64,000 nucleotides of DNA from Mycoplasmopsis caviae (GCF_024498215.1 NZ_CP101806.1:1091015-1155014), one strand, 5' to 3'. Positions 42,296 through 55,422 are shown, counted from the stretch's first letter. The notes: generated from the letters alone by a model not told the origin. Numbers and translations: made by a program.

Positions 42296-43000
42296 ATGGA
42301 ACAAATTATTTGGATAATTTTATCTATTGTTAATGCTTTAATGTTTATTTCAGTTATTATCTTAACTATTTTACCTTTTTCTAGAAGAATATTCTATTCT
42401 GCTGGTGCTTCCAGAAAAATGTGTATTAGCAAAGGCATTAAGGTTCAAGATTATTTAATTAAAGATAATATTAGATTTTTTACAATATCGTCTAGCACAA
42501 TATTTTTGTGAATATTTGAAATGATTGCATGTGCAGTTGTTGGTATTGCAATGAAGACATATGATTTTGAACACAAAAATTTACTAACAGTTATACCATT
42601 TCTTATTAATGTATATTTTCTTTTTATGAGTATGTTTTTTGTTGCCCTTTTCCTTAATAATTTAGTTAATAATAAAAAATGAGAAAAAATCAATATTACA
42701 CTTTCGGATGAAAATTTAATCGAAAACAAAATAGATACTGAAACAAGTGTAGAACAAGAATGTTTGTTCACAAACAAAAAAATTACATTTTGATCAATGG
42801 GTTCATTAACAACAAATAAAATCTTTAAAAAGCCTGAAAAAATAAGTAATGACAAAAAAAGATTAATGGTTTATAGATTTTTATTAATAGATTCTGAATT
42901 AGTCCACCCGTTTAAGACAAATAAAAATTTCGACATTAATATGTTTAAAGATGAAGCTATTAAATACGGAATAATTAAGATTAAAAAAACTAACCAATAA
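42296..43000 (+). CDS. Membrane protein of unknown function
   Basis: 234 residues with TGA as Trp. Hydrophobic segments lie at about 4-28, 62-84 and 98-122, followed by a charged, cytoplasmic-looking C-terminal half (KKITFWSMGSLTTNKIFKKPEK). No family recognised. GGGG lies 7 nt upstream of ATG. It shares direction with the methyltransferase but has a terminator between, so no restriction role is assumed. Confidence 0.75.
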
Positions 43001-43024
43001 CCTTTCTTCTTACGGTTTTTTATT

Positions 43025-43057
43025 AAAAATATTCCTCAAATTGCGAGGAATATTTTT
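43025..43057. terminator. Bidirectional terminator between convergent genes
   Basis: AAAAATATTCCTC pairs with GAGGAATATTTTT over 13 bp; serves the 42296 gene and the ABC ATPase gene. Confidence 0.85.
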
Positions 43058-44115
43058 TATTTTTCCATTTTGAAAAGATCAATATCATCTGGGTGTGTTG
43101 GTTTTTGGTTTACTTCAACCTTGTCAATTCTTCCTTTAACAACATGGATAATTCTATCAGCCATCTGGGCCATAATTGGATTATGGCTAACCATAACAAC
43201 AGTAGCTCCTGTTTCTTTATTTATATTGTAGAGAAATCTTAAGACGATTTTTGTTGTTGCTTCATCAAGGGCTCCGGTTGGTTCATCAGCAAAGATTATG
43301 TCAGAATTCTTTGCCAATGCACGCATAATCGAAACTCTTTGCTGTTGTCCACCGGACATTTGAGATGGAAATTTTGAAATTTCTTCTTCCATTTCAAATT
43401 CCTTGAATAATTCAACAATATCCACTTTTTTAGCAGGGTCTTTTTGTAAGTAAGCTCCTGTTTGTACATTATCAAAAGCATTTAAGTTTGCTAATAAATT
43501 ATAGTTTTGGAAAATAAAACTTAGATGTTTTCTTCTAAAAAGAGTTAGTTTACTATCTGACATATAAGGTAGGTTATTATCACAAACAATTACTTGACCT
43601 TTTGATGGTCTATCAAGACCTGAAATAAGGTTTAAAAGTGTACTTTTTCCACCACCACTAACACCAAAAATAAGCATTAGTTCGCCTTTTTTAATGTCTA
43701 CTGAGACATCTTTTAAAACTCTAGTAACTATGTTTCCGCTAACATAATATTTGCTAACATTTTTAACCTCAATAACTGTGCCTTCTGAATTTTTCAAATT
43801 TTCATTACCATCTTTCTTTCTTTTTCTTTTCGAAAGTTTGACAAGTAATTTTCTTACTTTTTTAGGAACAACAATATTCTTTTTTGAACTATCTTTATCA
43901 AGAAGTTCAAAGACATTTTCTTTTGTAATCTTAACGTTTTTATCAATTTCTAGTTCGCTAATTTGTTCTTCAAGTATTTGCTCTTCTTTAATAATAGCTT
44001 GCAATAAATTTGTATCTTCTTTTTTCTTGCGTGGCTTTTTTATAGTCTTTTTATTAGTTTTAGAAGATTGAGATTTTTTAATCTCTTTTTCTTTTTTTTC
44101 TAGTTCATCAGACAT
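43057..44115 (-). CDS. ABC transporter ATP-binding protein, MacB/LolD type
   Basis: 352 residues. A Lys/Glu-rich extension of about 110 residues precedes the ATPase domain. Walker A is GVSGGGKST (151-159), the signature is MSGGQQQR, Walker B DIIFADEPTGALD, and the H-loop VSHNP. This set is typical of LolD/MacB/FtsE ATPases that work with FtsX-like permeases. It starts 1 nt after the stop of the giant permease, so both form one unit. GGAAAA lies just before ATG. Probably a mechanotransmission or export complex; substrate unknown. Confidence 0.93.
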   Translation of the reverse strand: MSDELEKKEKEIKKSQSSKTNKKTIKKPRKKKEDTNLLQAIIKEEQILEEQISELEIDKNVKITKENVFELLDKDSSKKNIVVPKKVRKLLVKLSKRKRKKDGNENLKNSEGTVIEVKNVSKYYVSGNIVTRVLKDVSVDIKKGELMLIFGVSGGGKSTLLNLISGLDRPSKGQVIVCDNNLPYMSDSKLTLFRRKHLSFIFQNYNLLANLNAFDNVQTGAYLQKDPAKKVDIVELFKEFEMEEEISKFPSQMSGGQQQRVSIMRALAKNSDIIFADEPTGALDEATTKIVLRFLYNINKETGATVVMVSHNPIMAQMADRIIHVVKGRIDKVEVNQKPTHPDDIDLFKMEK

Positions 44116-44116
44116 T

Positions 44117-47100
44117 TTATTTTCCTTTCAATAAGTCAACTGGTTTCATTTTGGCAATACTATATCATGTAACAAAAGAAGTAGCAATAAATATAGCAAA
44201 AATTACTATTGTTGTTAAGAATACGTGCAATGGAGTTAATACCAGAGGTAAAGAAATCGAGGAGGAGGCAAGCAGGAATTTATTAAATGTAAATATCATT
44301 AATAACACAACTGGAATCGATAATGCAATGGCCAGAATAATAAATGGAATAAATACACCAAAGAACATACCTAATTTTTCTTTTTGTGTGTATCCTAGAA
44401 TTGATCATATAGCAATGTTTTTCTCGTTTTCACTAATCATAATTGTCGACATAATGATTAAAATTACAAGTGAAATAATGAAGCTAATTGCAATAATAGA
44501 AGTTGAAATTGTGCCAATAGTTGATCCAACTTGGCTTGTAAATCCAGCCTCAATATCTTTTGAATCAATGCTTGTACCTAATGCAATATAAAGTTTTGAA
44601 TCATATAACTTGGCAAATACCTCAATTGCACTCTTAGGAGAATTTTTTATTTGTTCATATTTTGCTTGATCAAATACAAATTCATTTGAATCAAGGAAAT
44701 TCATTATTTGATTTTTAATTTGAGTCTCATTATTACCAAACTTTTTCACTAGTATGTTTTTAAGTACACCATTGGTTGGGTTATATATTTGTTCAAACAT
44801 TGATTTAAGAGTATTTTCATCAATACCACTTAAATCAAAACCATCATAAGCAGACCAATATCCACTTGGTGAATAAAGTGAAGCTGAGTCAATGACTTGG
44901 CTTGGAACAGGGTTGTTTGTCATAATACCATTGAAAGGCTTGAATCCTAAATTGTTTTTGAAGGTATCAAGGCCACTTAGTTTGTTAGCTGCATCTATTG
45001 TTGTAATCAATTCATTATTTATGTATGTTGGATTAATACCAACAACCTTAAATGTAATACTTTGATTTGATAAATTAGTTCCATTTTGAAGTGATTTATC
45101 AAGCTTATTTATCACCCTGTTTGTAAACCTGTCTACATGATTAAGAATTTCGAATTTTACTAAATCACCTATTTTATAGTTATATTTATTCGATGTAACT
45201 TCATTAAGAACCAATGGATAAATATTATTTGAGGTATCAAATTCATATAATGAATCATATAGATTTTTATTGTCTTTATCTATAAGTTTTACAAACCTGC
45301 TGTTCTTTTGATAACCATAAATTTTGAAGGTGTTGTTATTATTTGAAACCTTTAAATAAGTATATTTTTCATCATATTTTTCATCAAAATATACACCACC
45401 AAAACTAATAAAGTAATCTTGAATTGTTGGTCCACTTAAATCACTTTTATCAGTAAGTCAATAATCAGATAAATTGCCTGGTTTATTTACTCTTGTTTTA
45501 ATTAAGTTTGGATCTTCTTTTTCTGCTTTAATTTTTTTAGCTATTTCTTTATAACCATTAACTAAAAAATCTCTAAATTCATCACGATATTTATCTGTTG
45601 TTATATTAAGCATTTGGTAAGTTTTACTATTTTCATCTCAATGAGCATATTTAAAACTTCCTTGCTTTTCATATGGTGATCGGTAATATTTAAAGAAATC
45701 CAATTTTTGATTATTAGTCTTACTTACAAAACTCATTGCATATGTATTAGGGTCAACATTAAAAATCTTGTCTGTTGTTTCTTGAGTTCGTTCAAGTTGA
45801 TAACCAACTCGGTCCCTAATCTTATCAATTTTAGCTTTCTGAGTATCAGGCATACCATTGTATGCAACTTGTCATGGATCAACTGCAACACCTGCTGCAA
45901 CAGCAACATTAACTGAAAATTGACTTAAGATATGTGAGTCAAATGAGGCTTTATCAGGATCTGGTGAAAGAGGACCATTTTTACCATTTTTATTAATTAT
46001 GCTTGAATAACCAGGCTTAAAGTAATCTGCAGCTTCTCTATTTCCATCGCTTATATCACCAAGTGGTGTATATAGATTATTATTTAAATCAAGTGGTTTA
46101 AATGGTTTAAATGGACCACCTTCTCTTGTTGGGGTTTCAAGGTCAACCTTAAAAGTATATGACCTGTTTTTATAAGTATCATTAATAGTTCTATTAAAGA
46201 CATTGGTATTGGCTACACCAAAAAGTGTTGCTACACCTGTTAGCATAACACTAACAGTAAATGAGATTAACTTCCAAAAACTTGTAAATGCTAATGTAAG
46301 AGAGAAGCGTTTTTTAACATTGAACTTTCTTGTGGATTTTTGATAAGCTTTGAAGAATTTAGATTGTGGTATTTCATTTACTCCACTAATTAAATCTATT
46401 GGTTTATGTCTTAGTGCAAATAGTGAAACAACAAAAATTAATAAACTCATTCCAAGAAATGGTAAGAATACCGTGAAGAATAATGTAAAGAAATTAAATC
46501 CTATTGCATTCTTAGGTAAAGTTCAATATGTGTTTATAACATTCATAGCAAGAAGTTGATTCTTATAACCTATAACATAACCTAGAACACCACCAATAAC
46601 AGAAGTTACAAGTGCAAAAGTTGTAAAACTTAGTGATATTTGTCATGTTTGATAACCTTGAGCAACCAAAATACCTATAACCTTATTTTTGCTTGCTATA
46701 TATCTTTTTATAATAAATATAGTAGAAATAGCCACAAGAGTAACAAAGACAGAAACAAGAGCAATTGTTGTAGTTGAAACAGCTTTAATAATACCTTGAA
46801 CAGTTGTAATTCTTAGTGCTCTTTCTGGGTTAACTAAATCAATTTCATCTGCCAAGAAAACTCTTTGTAACTTATTATTATCAGTAATTGACTTATCAAT
46901 TATGTTAGTAATATACTTTTTAAGTTCAACATTGCTTAAGCCTGTTGCCTTTGAGTTCTTAACATATAAAACTTTTTTAACAACATTGCCAACATAACCT
47001 GAACGAATTCTATCAAATCCGTGTTCATTAACATAAACTAGAGCTTGGCTTTGAGTATTAACTTGTAAGTTGTACTCGTCAATAACTGGATACATATAGT

Positions 47101-50100
47101 CTACTGTTGTTTCTTGTCCAACAATAATAAACTTAGTTCCGTTAACATTTAAAACATATTTTTCATCAAGTTTTTCTAATAATGAAAGTAATTCAAAAGG
47201 ATCACCTGGAATTTGGCCTGTGTAAATAGCTTTATTATTTTTTACTAAGTATGCATAGTTAACTTTTGCTAAATAACTGTTTGAATTATTAAAGACAATA
47301 TCTTTTATTTCTTTAGGTTCAACAATGGTGTTAATTACTTCTAGGGTAAATTTAATAAAGTCAATTCCAAACAATGATGAACTGATACCTTTGAATTTAT
47401 CAAATGTTGCACCATCTAAAACTAAGGTTTGCTCATCATCAATATCAAGAGGAACTAATGATGTATCTTTTTTACTGAATGCTGATTCCAGAATACTGCT
47501 TAGGGTATTAAATTTGTCTTCACCATCTTTAACGATTTTTTCAAAATCATCTATTTTATTGAGCAATAAGTATTGCAAATTAGCCTTAACTAAACCAACA
47601 TTAGACTTTTGACTAGCTAAATAAGATAATGTAATCTCTGGAAAAGTAAATCTTAAAATAGGATCAACTAAGGCTTCACTTAGACCAAAAATTTGTAATG
47701 GAAGGCTTAAATTTAATGTTGACATTATAATGTGAGCTTGTTCTCTAATTTCAAAGAAGTCTTTTTTAAATAAATAGTTGTTTAAGAATTTTCTAATTAT
47801 TCCTAAATATACACCGTCACTATATTCACTTGAGTTGCTGTAAATTTTACTTGCTGTGATGTAACCTAATTGTTTAAGTAAAAGCAATTTATTTTTCTTA
47901 ATTCACTGTCTGTAAACTTCATTTTTTGTCACAAACTCTTCAACCTTGTTATTCACAAATTTACCACTGTTATCAAAAGCAAATAAATTTGATTTTTCAG
48001 GGTCATCTAGTAATTCTAATAAACCATAATCCGTTATACCAGCAAAAGGAATATTGTCATTTTCTGTAATTTTCTTGTTAATGTCAAATATTTCACTATC
48101 TAGTGCAAGATTTATAAAATCATTAACAAATTGAACTGCTTGAGAATGGTTTGCGTCTTTATTCATAAACATTTGAATTCATGGATTATAAATAGAAAAC
48201 GCTTGTGCACCTAATGCATATTCATTTTGAATTGTTGGAGTTGACAATGAAGAAAGTAATTTTTTAATTATTGATCAAGTTCCATTATTTTCAAAATTTT
48301 GTAGATCATTCAATAAATCAGAACCTGTTTTATTTGATTCATTACTAATGTAGGAAGCTCCGCCTTTTGTTTGATTTATGAAACCTATAATTTTTTCTAT
48401 TTTTGCCAAAATATCTGTTTTATAGGTTTTTGAAGAAAATAAACCATATTGTTTTAATATTCTTTTTTGCGATTCTTTTAGTAAATCTAAATTAACACTA
48501 CCGTTTACTTCATCTAGGTTTTGAATTGATGAATATAGTGCTAAAAATTGTTGCTCAATTTTGTAATTATTAAATTCTTTTACTTCTGTATTTGATAGAC
48601 CAGAAGCAAAAATTTCAAGAAAATCAATAAAACCTACTTTATTATCATCCTTATCTGGAATATAAATTTTTTTGCTACTATTTAACAATTCAATTTCCTT
48701 ATATTTATCAGATAAGTTAAACATTTTAATTAAATTATCTTTGAATGCTCTATTTGATCCATGTATACCAAACATTGATCTCAGAAATGCTATCATTCCG
48801 TCCTTAGGACTAATTGAATCTAATACAATTGGGTGTATTTTTTCTTCATCTTTATTTAGTTCACTATTAAATTTAATTACTTTGTAATCTAAATAATGTC
48901 TCTTAACCATTTGATTAAGTTCACTTGCTAAAATATTGAAATCAATATTTGTTAATATGTTTATTAAGCCTTCTTTAACATTAGAATAAGGTTTAGGAGG
49001 ATTAGAAGTATCAGCATTCATTTTCTTAATTATTGGTTTTAAACCATTAATTAAGGATGGACTAAATTTAATTAATAAATTGTAAAGTAAACTACTTGAA
49101 TTATCTAAATTGATTGATGCAGCTATATCAAGATTATCTATTAATAATTTAAGACCCTCTTTTAAACTTTTTTGATCAATTGAGTTAAATAACCACTTGA
49201 TTATTAAACCTGTTGAAAGTTTTTGAGCATATTCTTTATTATTAAAGATTATTTTTTTATCACTTTCGCTTTTGTATCACTCGTGTGAGAAATTGCTAAA
49301 TTTTTTGAAGTCAATTGAGTCAATTATTTTTCAAATTGCATCAATAAATTTATTTGGATCATGTGAAACATCAACCAATGCTTGTGCACTTAAATATTTA
49401 CTTAAATCAATTGAAACTATATCTTTTATTAATTTATATAAGTTTTCAACTTCACTAGTTAAATAAGCTTTTCGTTCAACTAATGATGATCTTGATTTTA
49501 TTTTTGCTTTTGCTTGTTCTAAAATGCTAAAAAATACCGATTTAAGAACATCACCACCCTCATAATGACTTAATTCATATACGAAGTCAAAAATGATTTT
49601 AGGTAATATTTTTTTATTCATTTTACTTGAAGCAAAAACTGAAGCAAAGTTGTTGTCGTTTAAAACTTTTTTCAAGACACTTGTTAATTGATAAACTTGC
49701 TCAGGTGTGATAAATTGTTGTTTGACTAAGTCAAAATTTAATAGGTATTTTTCAATTGCGCTAGCTAAGTAATCAACTTTTCCATAACTTAAAACGTCTT
49801 GAACCAATTGTGCTTTTGGACTCAAGAAAAGCATAGGGATATATGAAACATTTTGGAATGTTGAATCTTTTTTTACTCAACCACCATTTTGTGTTCTAAT
49901 GAATTTTGTAGCTATGGTTAATTGATATTTTTCCATTCATTTTGACAAAAGACCTCTATCCATTCCACTTTGTGGCATCTTGTCTGGATAAATTGTCTCT
50001 CATGTTTCAGGTTCAATATATTTATTATTTGCGTCTTTAACTCTGCGTGCTATCTTAAATTTATTTCCTAAGAATACCACACCAAGATTTGTTAAATTGT

Positions 50101-52210
50101 AATCAGGAGTTTTTGAACCATCGACATTTTGCTCATGTGGCACAAAATTTGTTAGAGGAATTATTTTAGTGTTTTTACTTTCTTTTAATTCTCCACTATT
50201 TATGTTGTAGTCAAGCAATTTTGCAAAATGATAAGCAGGTCTAATATATTTTGGGTCTGGGTATAGATTTCTACCAATAGATTGAATTACTAATGATGAA
50301 ACATATGGTGTCAATTGATGAGTTTCATAAACATTATTCTGACTTTGACTTACTTTATTTAAGACCGATGGATCATAATATTCATCATATAACTTTCCAA
50401 CATTTTGTTTAACACCATCAACTACGTAATTTTCATTTCCGGTGCTAATAAAGTGAAATGTGTTTTGCTTGCCTGTTTCTTCATTAATACCATCAACTGT
50501 CATTGTTTTACGAAGACCAATATTTTCGATTTTAACTTTTTGAGCAATTTGATTAATTATTTTTCGCTTTGTTGTTTCATAGGCTTCATTTTTTATAATA
50601 GAAAATCTCTCATCTTTAATATTTTCATTATTTATTTCGCTTAGGAAACTAATTTTGTCATCGACATTTTTAGTTTCTCTTTCGATTTTATTAATTGGAC
50701 GTGAATTATCTTTGTCAATTTGATACTTGTTTCCATCTGGCCTAATTCTTTTATCTTCTGTATACAAGTCAACTTGTGTAAGTTCAAAATAATTAAAACT
50801 AGAACCTAGTGGTATATCTGATGATTTTTCAATTTGCTTGTCAACATCAAGACTTTTGTCACTCTTATATGGTGTAAGTTTATTTATTTTACTTTTTCTC
50901 CAATATGAAAAAGTGGTTAATTTATCCAACAATAAACTTTTTTCAGGGTTAGTTCTTGAAGACTCGATTAAATCTTCCATAAAGGTTTTAAAAGCACCTA
51001 ATCATTTGTCTTTTGAGCCGTCTTTATCAACAAAGCTTGTGTAATAATTTCATCTTAGAAATTTAACTTTATTTTCTTCTTGTACTATTCATTCAATTGG
51101 CAAAGTAAATTTCTTGCCTTTTTCTAATTTTAATTTCTTTTGTGCTTTAATAGGGCTTAGGGTATTACTAAATATTTCATTAATCTTTCACTCTGTCTTT
51201 AAGTCAAGGTTTTCATTTATTTCTTGAATGCCAGAACTATAATTAATAAATTTACTTAAATCTGCACTTTTATTCTTTTGTTTAAAAACTAAACCACTGG
51301 GTGTATTACTACCAAATGATGAGGGTTCAAAATCAAATAATTCAGCCAATTCGTTTGGTTTAATTTCGATACCTTTTTCTTGGTCAATTCAATTTTTACC
51401 TTTTGAAAAATTAGCTGTTATTTCTTTTGTTTCAACATTAATAAATAATGAACTAAGTTGTGTAGCATAAATTTGGTCATCTTTCTTAATAAGATTCATT
51501 AGGTTGCCAATCTTGTATGTTTTATCAAATTTGACATTTCCGCTTTGTTCAAGAGTTTTGTCAGTGAAAACTTGTTCAAAAACATCATTTGCTACTTTAT
51601 TATAAATATTTAGATATCTGTCTTTTTCCTTTAATTCAAAATTTAAATTATCTAAGTTTTTTAAATCAAAATTAATATCAGGTTTAGGATTGTTATCAAT
51701 GTTTTGCTCTGCTTTATAAATTGAGTAAAGATTCAACAAGTCTTCTTTCTTAAAATAGTAAGCATTCAATAATTGATCAATATTTCCTATACTACTAAAA
51801 GGTAAATATTCGGTTTTATTATTTCCAAAATATAAAATATTTCTTGTGCTATCATAGTATTCTTTCTTGACTGATTCAGGTAATGATGAAGTTTTGATGC
51901 TTTGCGGGTCAATTTGATAAATTATTGGCGTGTAGTTTTTATCTTTACCTTTAAAATCATCCGATTTTTCACCATTAATGTAGTAGCCTTGGTTGTATGC
52001 ACTACCCTGCATTGGCAAGTTTAGATCAACATTAACATCTTGTAGTCTTGAAACATTCTTATAGTCATTAAAACCACCTACCATAGATGATCTAACATTT
52101 GAAAGCAATGTAAAAATTGCAGAAGTTAAAAAAACAAGTATACTTAGGCCTGCTACTATAACTTTGTTTTTAGAAAGAGATTTAAAAACTTCTTTAAATA
52201 ATCTTCACAT
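44117..52210 (-). CDS. Giant FtsX-like ABC permease
   Basis: 2697 residues in one uninterrupted minus-strand frame if TGA is Trp; with the standard code it falls into ten pieces. One membrane segment lies at about 17-36, then an ectodomain of about 1,760 residues. An FtsX-type block of four segments follows (about 1805-1990, including SVFVTLVAISTIFIIKRYIASKNKVIGILVAQG), then a second ectodomain of about 550 residues, and final segments at 2560-2690 ending KMKPVDLLKGK, a typical FtsX/MacB C-terminus. It pairs with the ATPase downstream. Large permeases of this kind are known in mycoplasmas, but most are shorter. A G7 tract lies just before the ATG. Confidence 0.9.
48415..48425 (-). repeat. CTATAAAACAG motif inside the giant permease gene
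   Basis: Sense orientation, read ACC TAT AAA ACA GAT. The left flank CCAAAATAT repeats the arm of the 42182 terminator hairpin. Confidence 0.8.
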
Positions 52211-52212
52211 CA

Positions 52213-52219
52213 CCCCCCC
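52213..52219 (-). promoter_or_regulatory. G7 tract in the ribosome-binding region of the giant permease gene
   Basis: Seven C on plus (G7 on the mRNA) end 2 nt before ATG 52210. This is the only run of this kind noted in an AT-rich window. It serves as, or replaces, the Shine-Dalgarno, and its length could vary by slippage. Confidence 0.5.
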
Positions 52220-52373
52220 TATTAATATGTATTATTATAATAAAAAATACTAATTTAGTAGTTATTTATTAAAAAATACAAATAATTTAGATTTGATAAT
52301 TCCTGATCCGGTTTATAGGTTACTTTTTTTCTAAAACACCTATTTTATAGATATTTAAGAAAAAAGATAAAAT

Positions 52374-52395
52374 AAAACCCGACGGTGCGGGTTGT
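52374..52395 (-). terminator. Terminator of ftsH
   Basis: On the minus strand AACCCG and CGGGTT pair, followed by TTATTTTAT. Confidence 0.75.
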
Positions 52396-52397
52396 TA

Positions 52398-54485
52398 TTA
52401 TTCTTTAGAATCTTCCTTTTCTGTTGAATTTTTTTCTTCTTTTTTGTCACTACTAATTAGTTCATCAAGTGTGTAAACTTTTGCTTTTGTGTTGTCTAAT
52501 TCTTTTTTAGGAGGAAGTTTCATATTTTTTTCAATATATTCGATTTCTTCTGCAACAATTGTTTCGTTTTCAAGCAATGCAGATTTTATCAGTTCAAGAA
52601 GTTCTCTATTTTCCTTAATAATTTTTGTTGCGTTTGCTTCTGCTTCAATGATTATTCTTCGAACTTCGAGATCAATTTCATGGGCAACTTGAGAACTAAA
52701 TGAAGCACTTTTTAGATAATCACGCCCTAAAAATGGAGAACCTTCATCTTTCTCATATTGAATTGGACCAAGTCTTGACATACCAAATTCAGTTACCATT
52801 TTACGAGCAATTTTTGTTGCTTTTGAAATGTCATCGCTAGCTCCTGTTGAAACATGATCTTTGCCATAAATTAATTCTTCAGATGCACGACCACCCATAA
52901 ATCCAGTAATCATTGCAATTAATTCCTGTTTTGTTGCATTGTATTTTTCTTCTTCAGGTGTCATTAGATTATAGCCACCAGCATTACCACGAGGAATGAT
53001 GGTAATCTTTTGAACTTTGTTTCCGCCTTTAACTTTTAAGCCAACTACAGCATGTCCTGCTTCATGGTATGCAACCATTGTGAGTTCTTCTTTGGTAATA
53101 ACTCTATTTTTCTTAGCAGGACCTGCCATAACTCTATCAATACCTTCATCGATATCATCTCGTCTAATTACATCTGAATTAGCTCTAACAGCTATTAATG
53201 AAGCTTCATTAATAACATTTTCAAGTTGTGCACCAGAAAAACCTGGTGTTCTCTTTGCAACTTGGTCAAGTTTAATTTCAGGAGATAATCTCTTTCCTTT
53301 TGCATGTAATTCAAGAATTTCAGCACGCTCTTTAACATCAGGTAATCCAACTGTTACTGTTCTATCAAAACGTCCAGGACGTGTTAGCGCAGGATCTAGA
53401 ACATCAGTACGGTTTGTAGCTGCAAAAATTAGAATTCCGTTGTTTTGTGTCATACCGTCCATTTCAACAAGAAGTTGATTAAGTGTTTGTTCACGCTCAT
53501 CGTGACCACCACCTAGACCCGCTCCACGTGTACGACCAATAGCATCTAATTCATCAATAAAGATAATAGCAGGGGCGTTTTTGCGAGCTTCTTCAAATAC
53601 TGTTCTAACTCTTTTTGCACCTAGACCTACATACATTTCAACAAAGTTTGAAGCAGAAATGAAGTAAAATGGAACATTTGCTTCACCTGCTGTTGCTTTT
53701 GCTAAAAGAGTTTTACCTGTACCGGGAGGACCACCAAGTAAAATTCCATGTGGCATTCTCGCACCTGCAAGTGCATACTTTTTAGGATTTTTAAGATAGT
53801 CAACAATTTCCTCAATTTCTTCAATTGCTTCTTTATTACCAGCAACATCTTTAAATGTTTTATCTGATTTAACTTTTTTGGCTGGATTTCTTTCATCTCC
53901 AATTGCACCCATCATACTCATATTTTTCTTCATTAAATATCTGTATAAGAAAAACAATAAAAGTACCATAACAAAGGTTGGAAGTAATGATGTTATCAAA
54001 CTTCTTAATAATGATGGTTGTCCATCAGAAAGTGGTTTAGATGAAAGCAAGCCAACAAATTCTTTGCCATCTTTTTCGAATGTTAAAACGTGTTTTGTAA
54101 AGAAATCATAAGGCGTCAAATTCATAAATTTATCCTTATCACCTAATGACTTAGCTAATGCCTCACCTATTAAACTGTGTGTCGAACTATAAAACGCTGC
54201 ATTAATTCTATCTATCTCAGCTATCTTTTCAATTGCGACTGAACCATCAACAAACACATATCTTGCAGTTCCAAAATAAGAGTCAAATTCAAGCTTTGCA
54301 ATATATTTATTGTCAGCTGAATTCTTTGCCGCTGCTTTAAGATCATTTATAAAATCATTAAGACTGGCAACTCTAGGCTTTGGTCCAAATTGTTTAAACA
54401 AGATATATGCTATAAAAGAAAATGCTACAACTGCTAACAATGTGATTAGTAAAATTGAAAGTGGACTTCTTTTACTTTTTTGCAT
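52398..54485 (-). CDS. ftsH: ATP-dependent zinc metalloprotease FtsH
   Basis: 695 residues. Membrane segments lie at about 10-31 and 161-182 with a periplasmic-type loop between. The AAA domain has Walker A GGPPGTGKT (251-259), Walker B IIFIDELDAIG and the SRH region TNRTDVLDPALTRPGRFDR. The zinc site HEAGH is at 474-478. It degrades membrane and short-lived proteins in an ATP-dependent way. GGAGAATT precedes ATG 54485. The C-terminal tail is Lys/Glu/Asp-rich. Confidence 0.98.
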   Translation of the reverse strand: MQKSKRSPLSILLITLLAVVAFSFIAYILFKQFGPKPRVASLNDFINDLKAAAKNSADNKYIAKLEFDSYFGTARYVFVDGSVAIEKIAEIDRINAAFYSSTHSLIGEALAKSLGDKDKFMNLTPYDFFTKHVLTFEKDGKEFVGLLSSKPLSDGQPSLLRSLITSLLPTFVMVLLLFFLYRYLMKKNMSMMGAIGDERNPAKKVKSDKTFKDVAGNKEAIEEIEEIVDYLKNPKKYALAGARMPHGILLGGPPGTGKTLLAKATAGEANVPFYFISASNFVEMYVGLGAKRVRTVFEEARKNAPAIIFIDELDAIGRTRGAGLGGGHDEREQTLNQLLVEMDGMTQNNGILIFAATNRTDVLDPALTRPGRFDRTVTVGLPDVKERAEILELHAKGKRLSPEIKLDQVAKRTPGFSGAQLENVINEASLIAVRANSDVIRRDDIDEGIDRVMAGPAKKNRVITKEELTMVAYHEAGHAVVGLKVKGGNKVQKITIIPRGNAGGYNLMTPEEEKYNATKQELIAMITGFMGGRASEELIYGKDHVSTGASDDISKATKIARKMVTEFGMSRLGPIQYEKDEGSPFLGRDYLKSASFSSQVAHEIDLEVRRIIIEAEANATKIIKENRELLELIKSALLENETIVAEEIEYIEKNMKLPPKKELDNTKAKVYTLDELISSDKKEEKNSTEKEDSKE

Positions 54486-54530
54486 AATTCTCCTTTCTGC
54501 AATAATTAAGTAATAGTTATTATATATTAT

Positions 54531-55421
54531 TTAAATATTTAATTTAGTTTTAAACATTAAAATTCCATTTTCTTTTTGCAAATAATATTTATTATTTAAC
54601 AAAAACTGTGGTTTTTTTGTATTATTTGCCTTCACAAAATTCACAAGATTATCAATTTTGCCTGATGATAAATTTATTTTTTCATTGCAATTTGCAAAAA
54701 CAAATTTTCTAATAAGTTGCTTTTGATATTCATAATTCAAAGTGCAGAAAAAACTTACTCTAAATTTGTTTTCTTCTCATTGTTTATAGACACTGCTGTG
54801 TTTTATTTCTTGTAAAGCTAGTTTCTTATTTTGTTCATATATTTCATCTAGTATTTTTTGTTTTTGTTCATTAGATAGTTTACTGAGTTGGATTCTAAAT
54901 TTGTTTCTGGTATAGATTGGCAAACTATTAGTGTAATCAAGTGCATAATCTATATTTCTTTCTTTGCATTTTATTAATATTTCATCTTTGAAATATTTGT
55001 TAACAAATGGCCTTTCAATTATGCAACCTTTATAAATATTGAATTCTTTAATGCCTCAAAACGACGGGGTTCGTTTTGCTTCCTTTTGCATAAAAACCGT
55101 TTCAATAAAATCATCTTTATGATGAGCAAGCAATATCTTTGAAGCTTTTAATTCATGATATTTATTTATAAAAATATCCATTCTTTTTTCACGTGCTCAC
55201 TCTTCAAAATTGCCTGTTTTATAGTCGTTTTTGTCAAAGTTATATATTTCAAAATTTATATTATTTTTGGTGCAATAACTTCTTACAATTTCAACATCCT
55301 TGTATGAATCTGCTCTTTGATTATAATTAATGCAAATTACAAAAATTGGCTCACTTTTGTGAGCATATTCATCAAGAAGTAACATTGAATCAGGCCCACC
55401 ACTAATTCCTAAAATATACAT
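54531..55421 (-). CDS. tilS: tRNA(Ile)-lysidine synthase
   Basis: 296 residues with TGA as Trp. SGGPDS at 7-12 is the PP-loop. LLAHHKDDFIETVFMQ matches the conserved AHHxDD. It makes lysidine at C34 of tRNA-Ile(CAU), changing its decoding to AUA. Start ATG 55421 (MYILGISGGPDS) is chosen because it places the PP-loop near the N-terminus and lies 1 nt from the pth stop; a longer frame from 55445 overlaps pth. The C-terminal domain is short. CTATAAAACAG occurs at 55214-55224. Confidence 0.93.
55214..55224 (-). repeat. CTATAAAACAG motif inside tilS
   Basis: Sense orientation, read GAC TAT AAA ACA GGC (DYKTG). Confidence 0.8.
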
Positions 55422-55422
55422 A

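Noticed and set aside
42296..43000. Restriction endonuclease partner of the methyltransferase
   Set aside because: The protein has three membrane segments and no nuclease motif, and a terminator separates it from the methyltransferase.
53017..53478. Plus-strand 153-codon frame inside ftsH
   Set aside because: Antisense shadow of a highly conserved gene.
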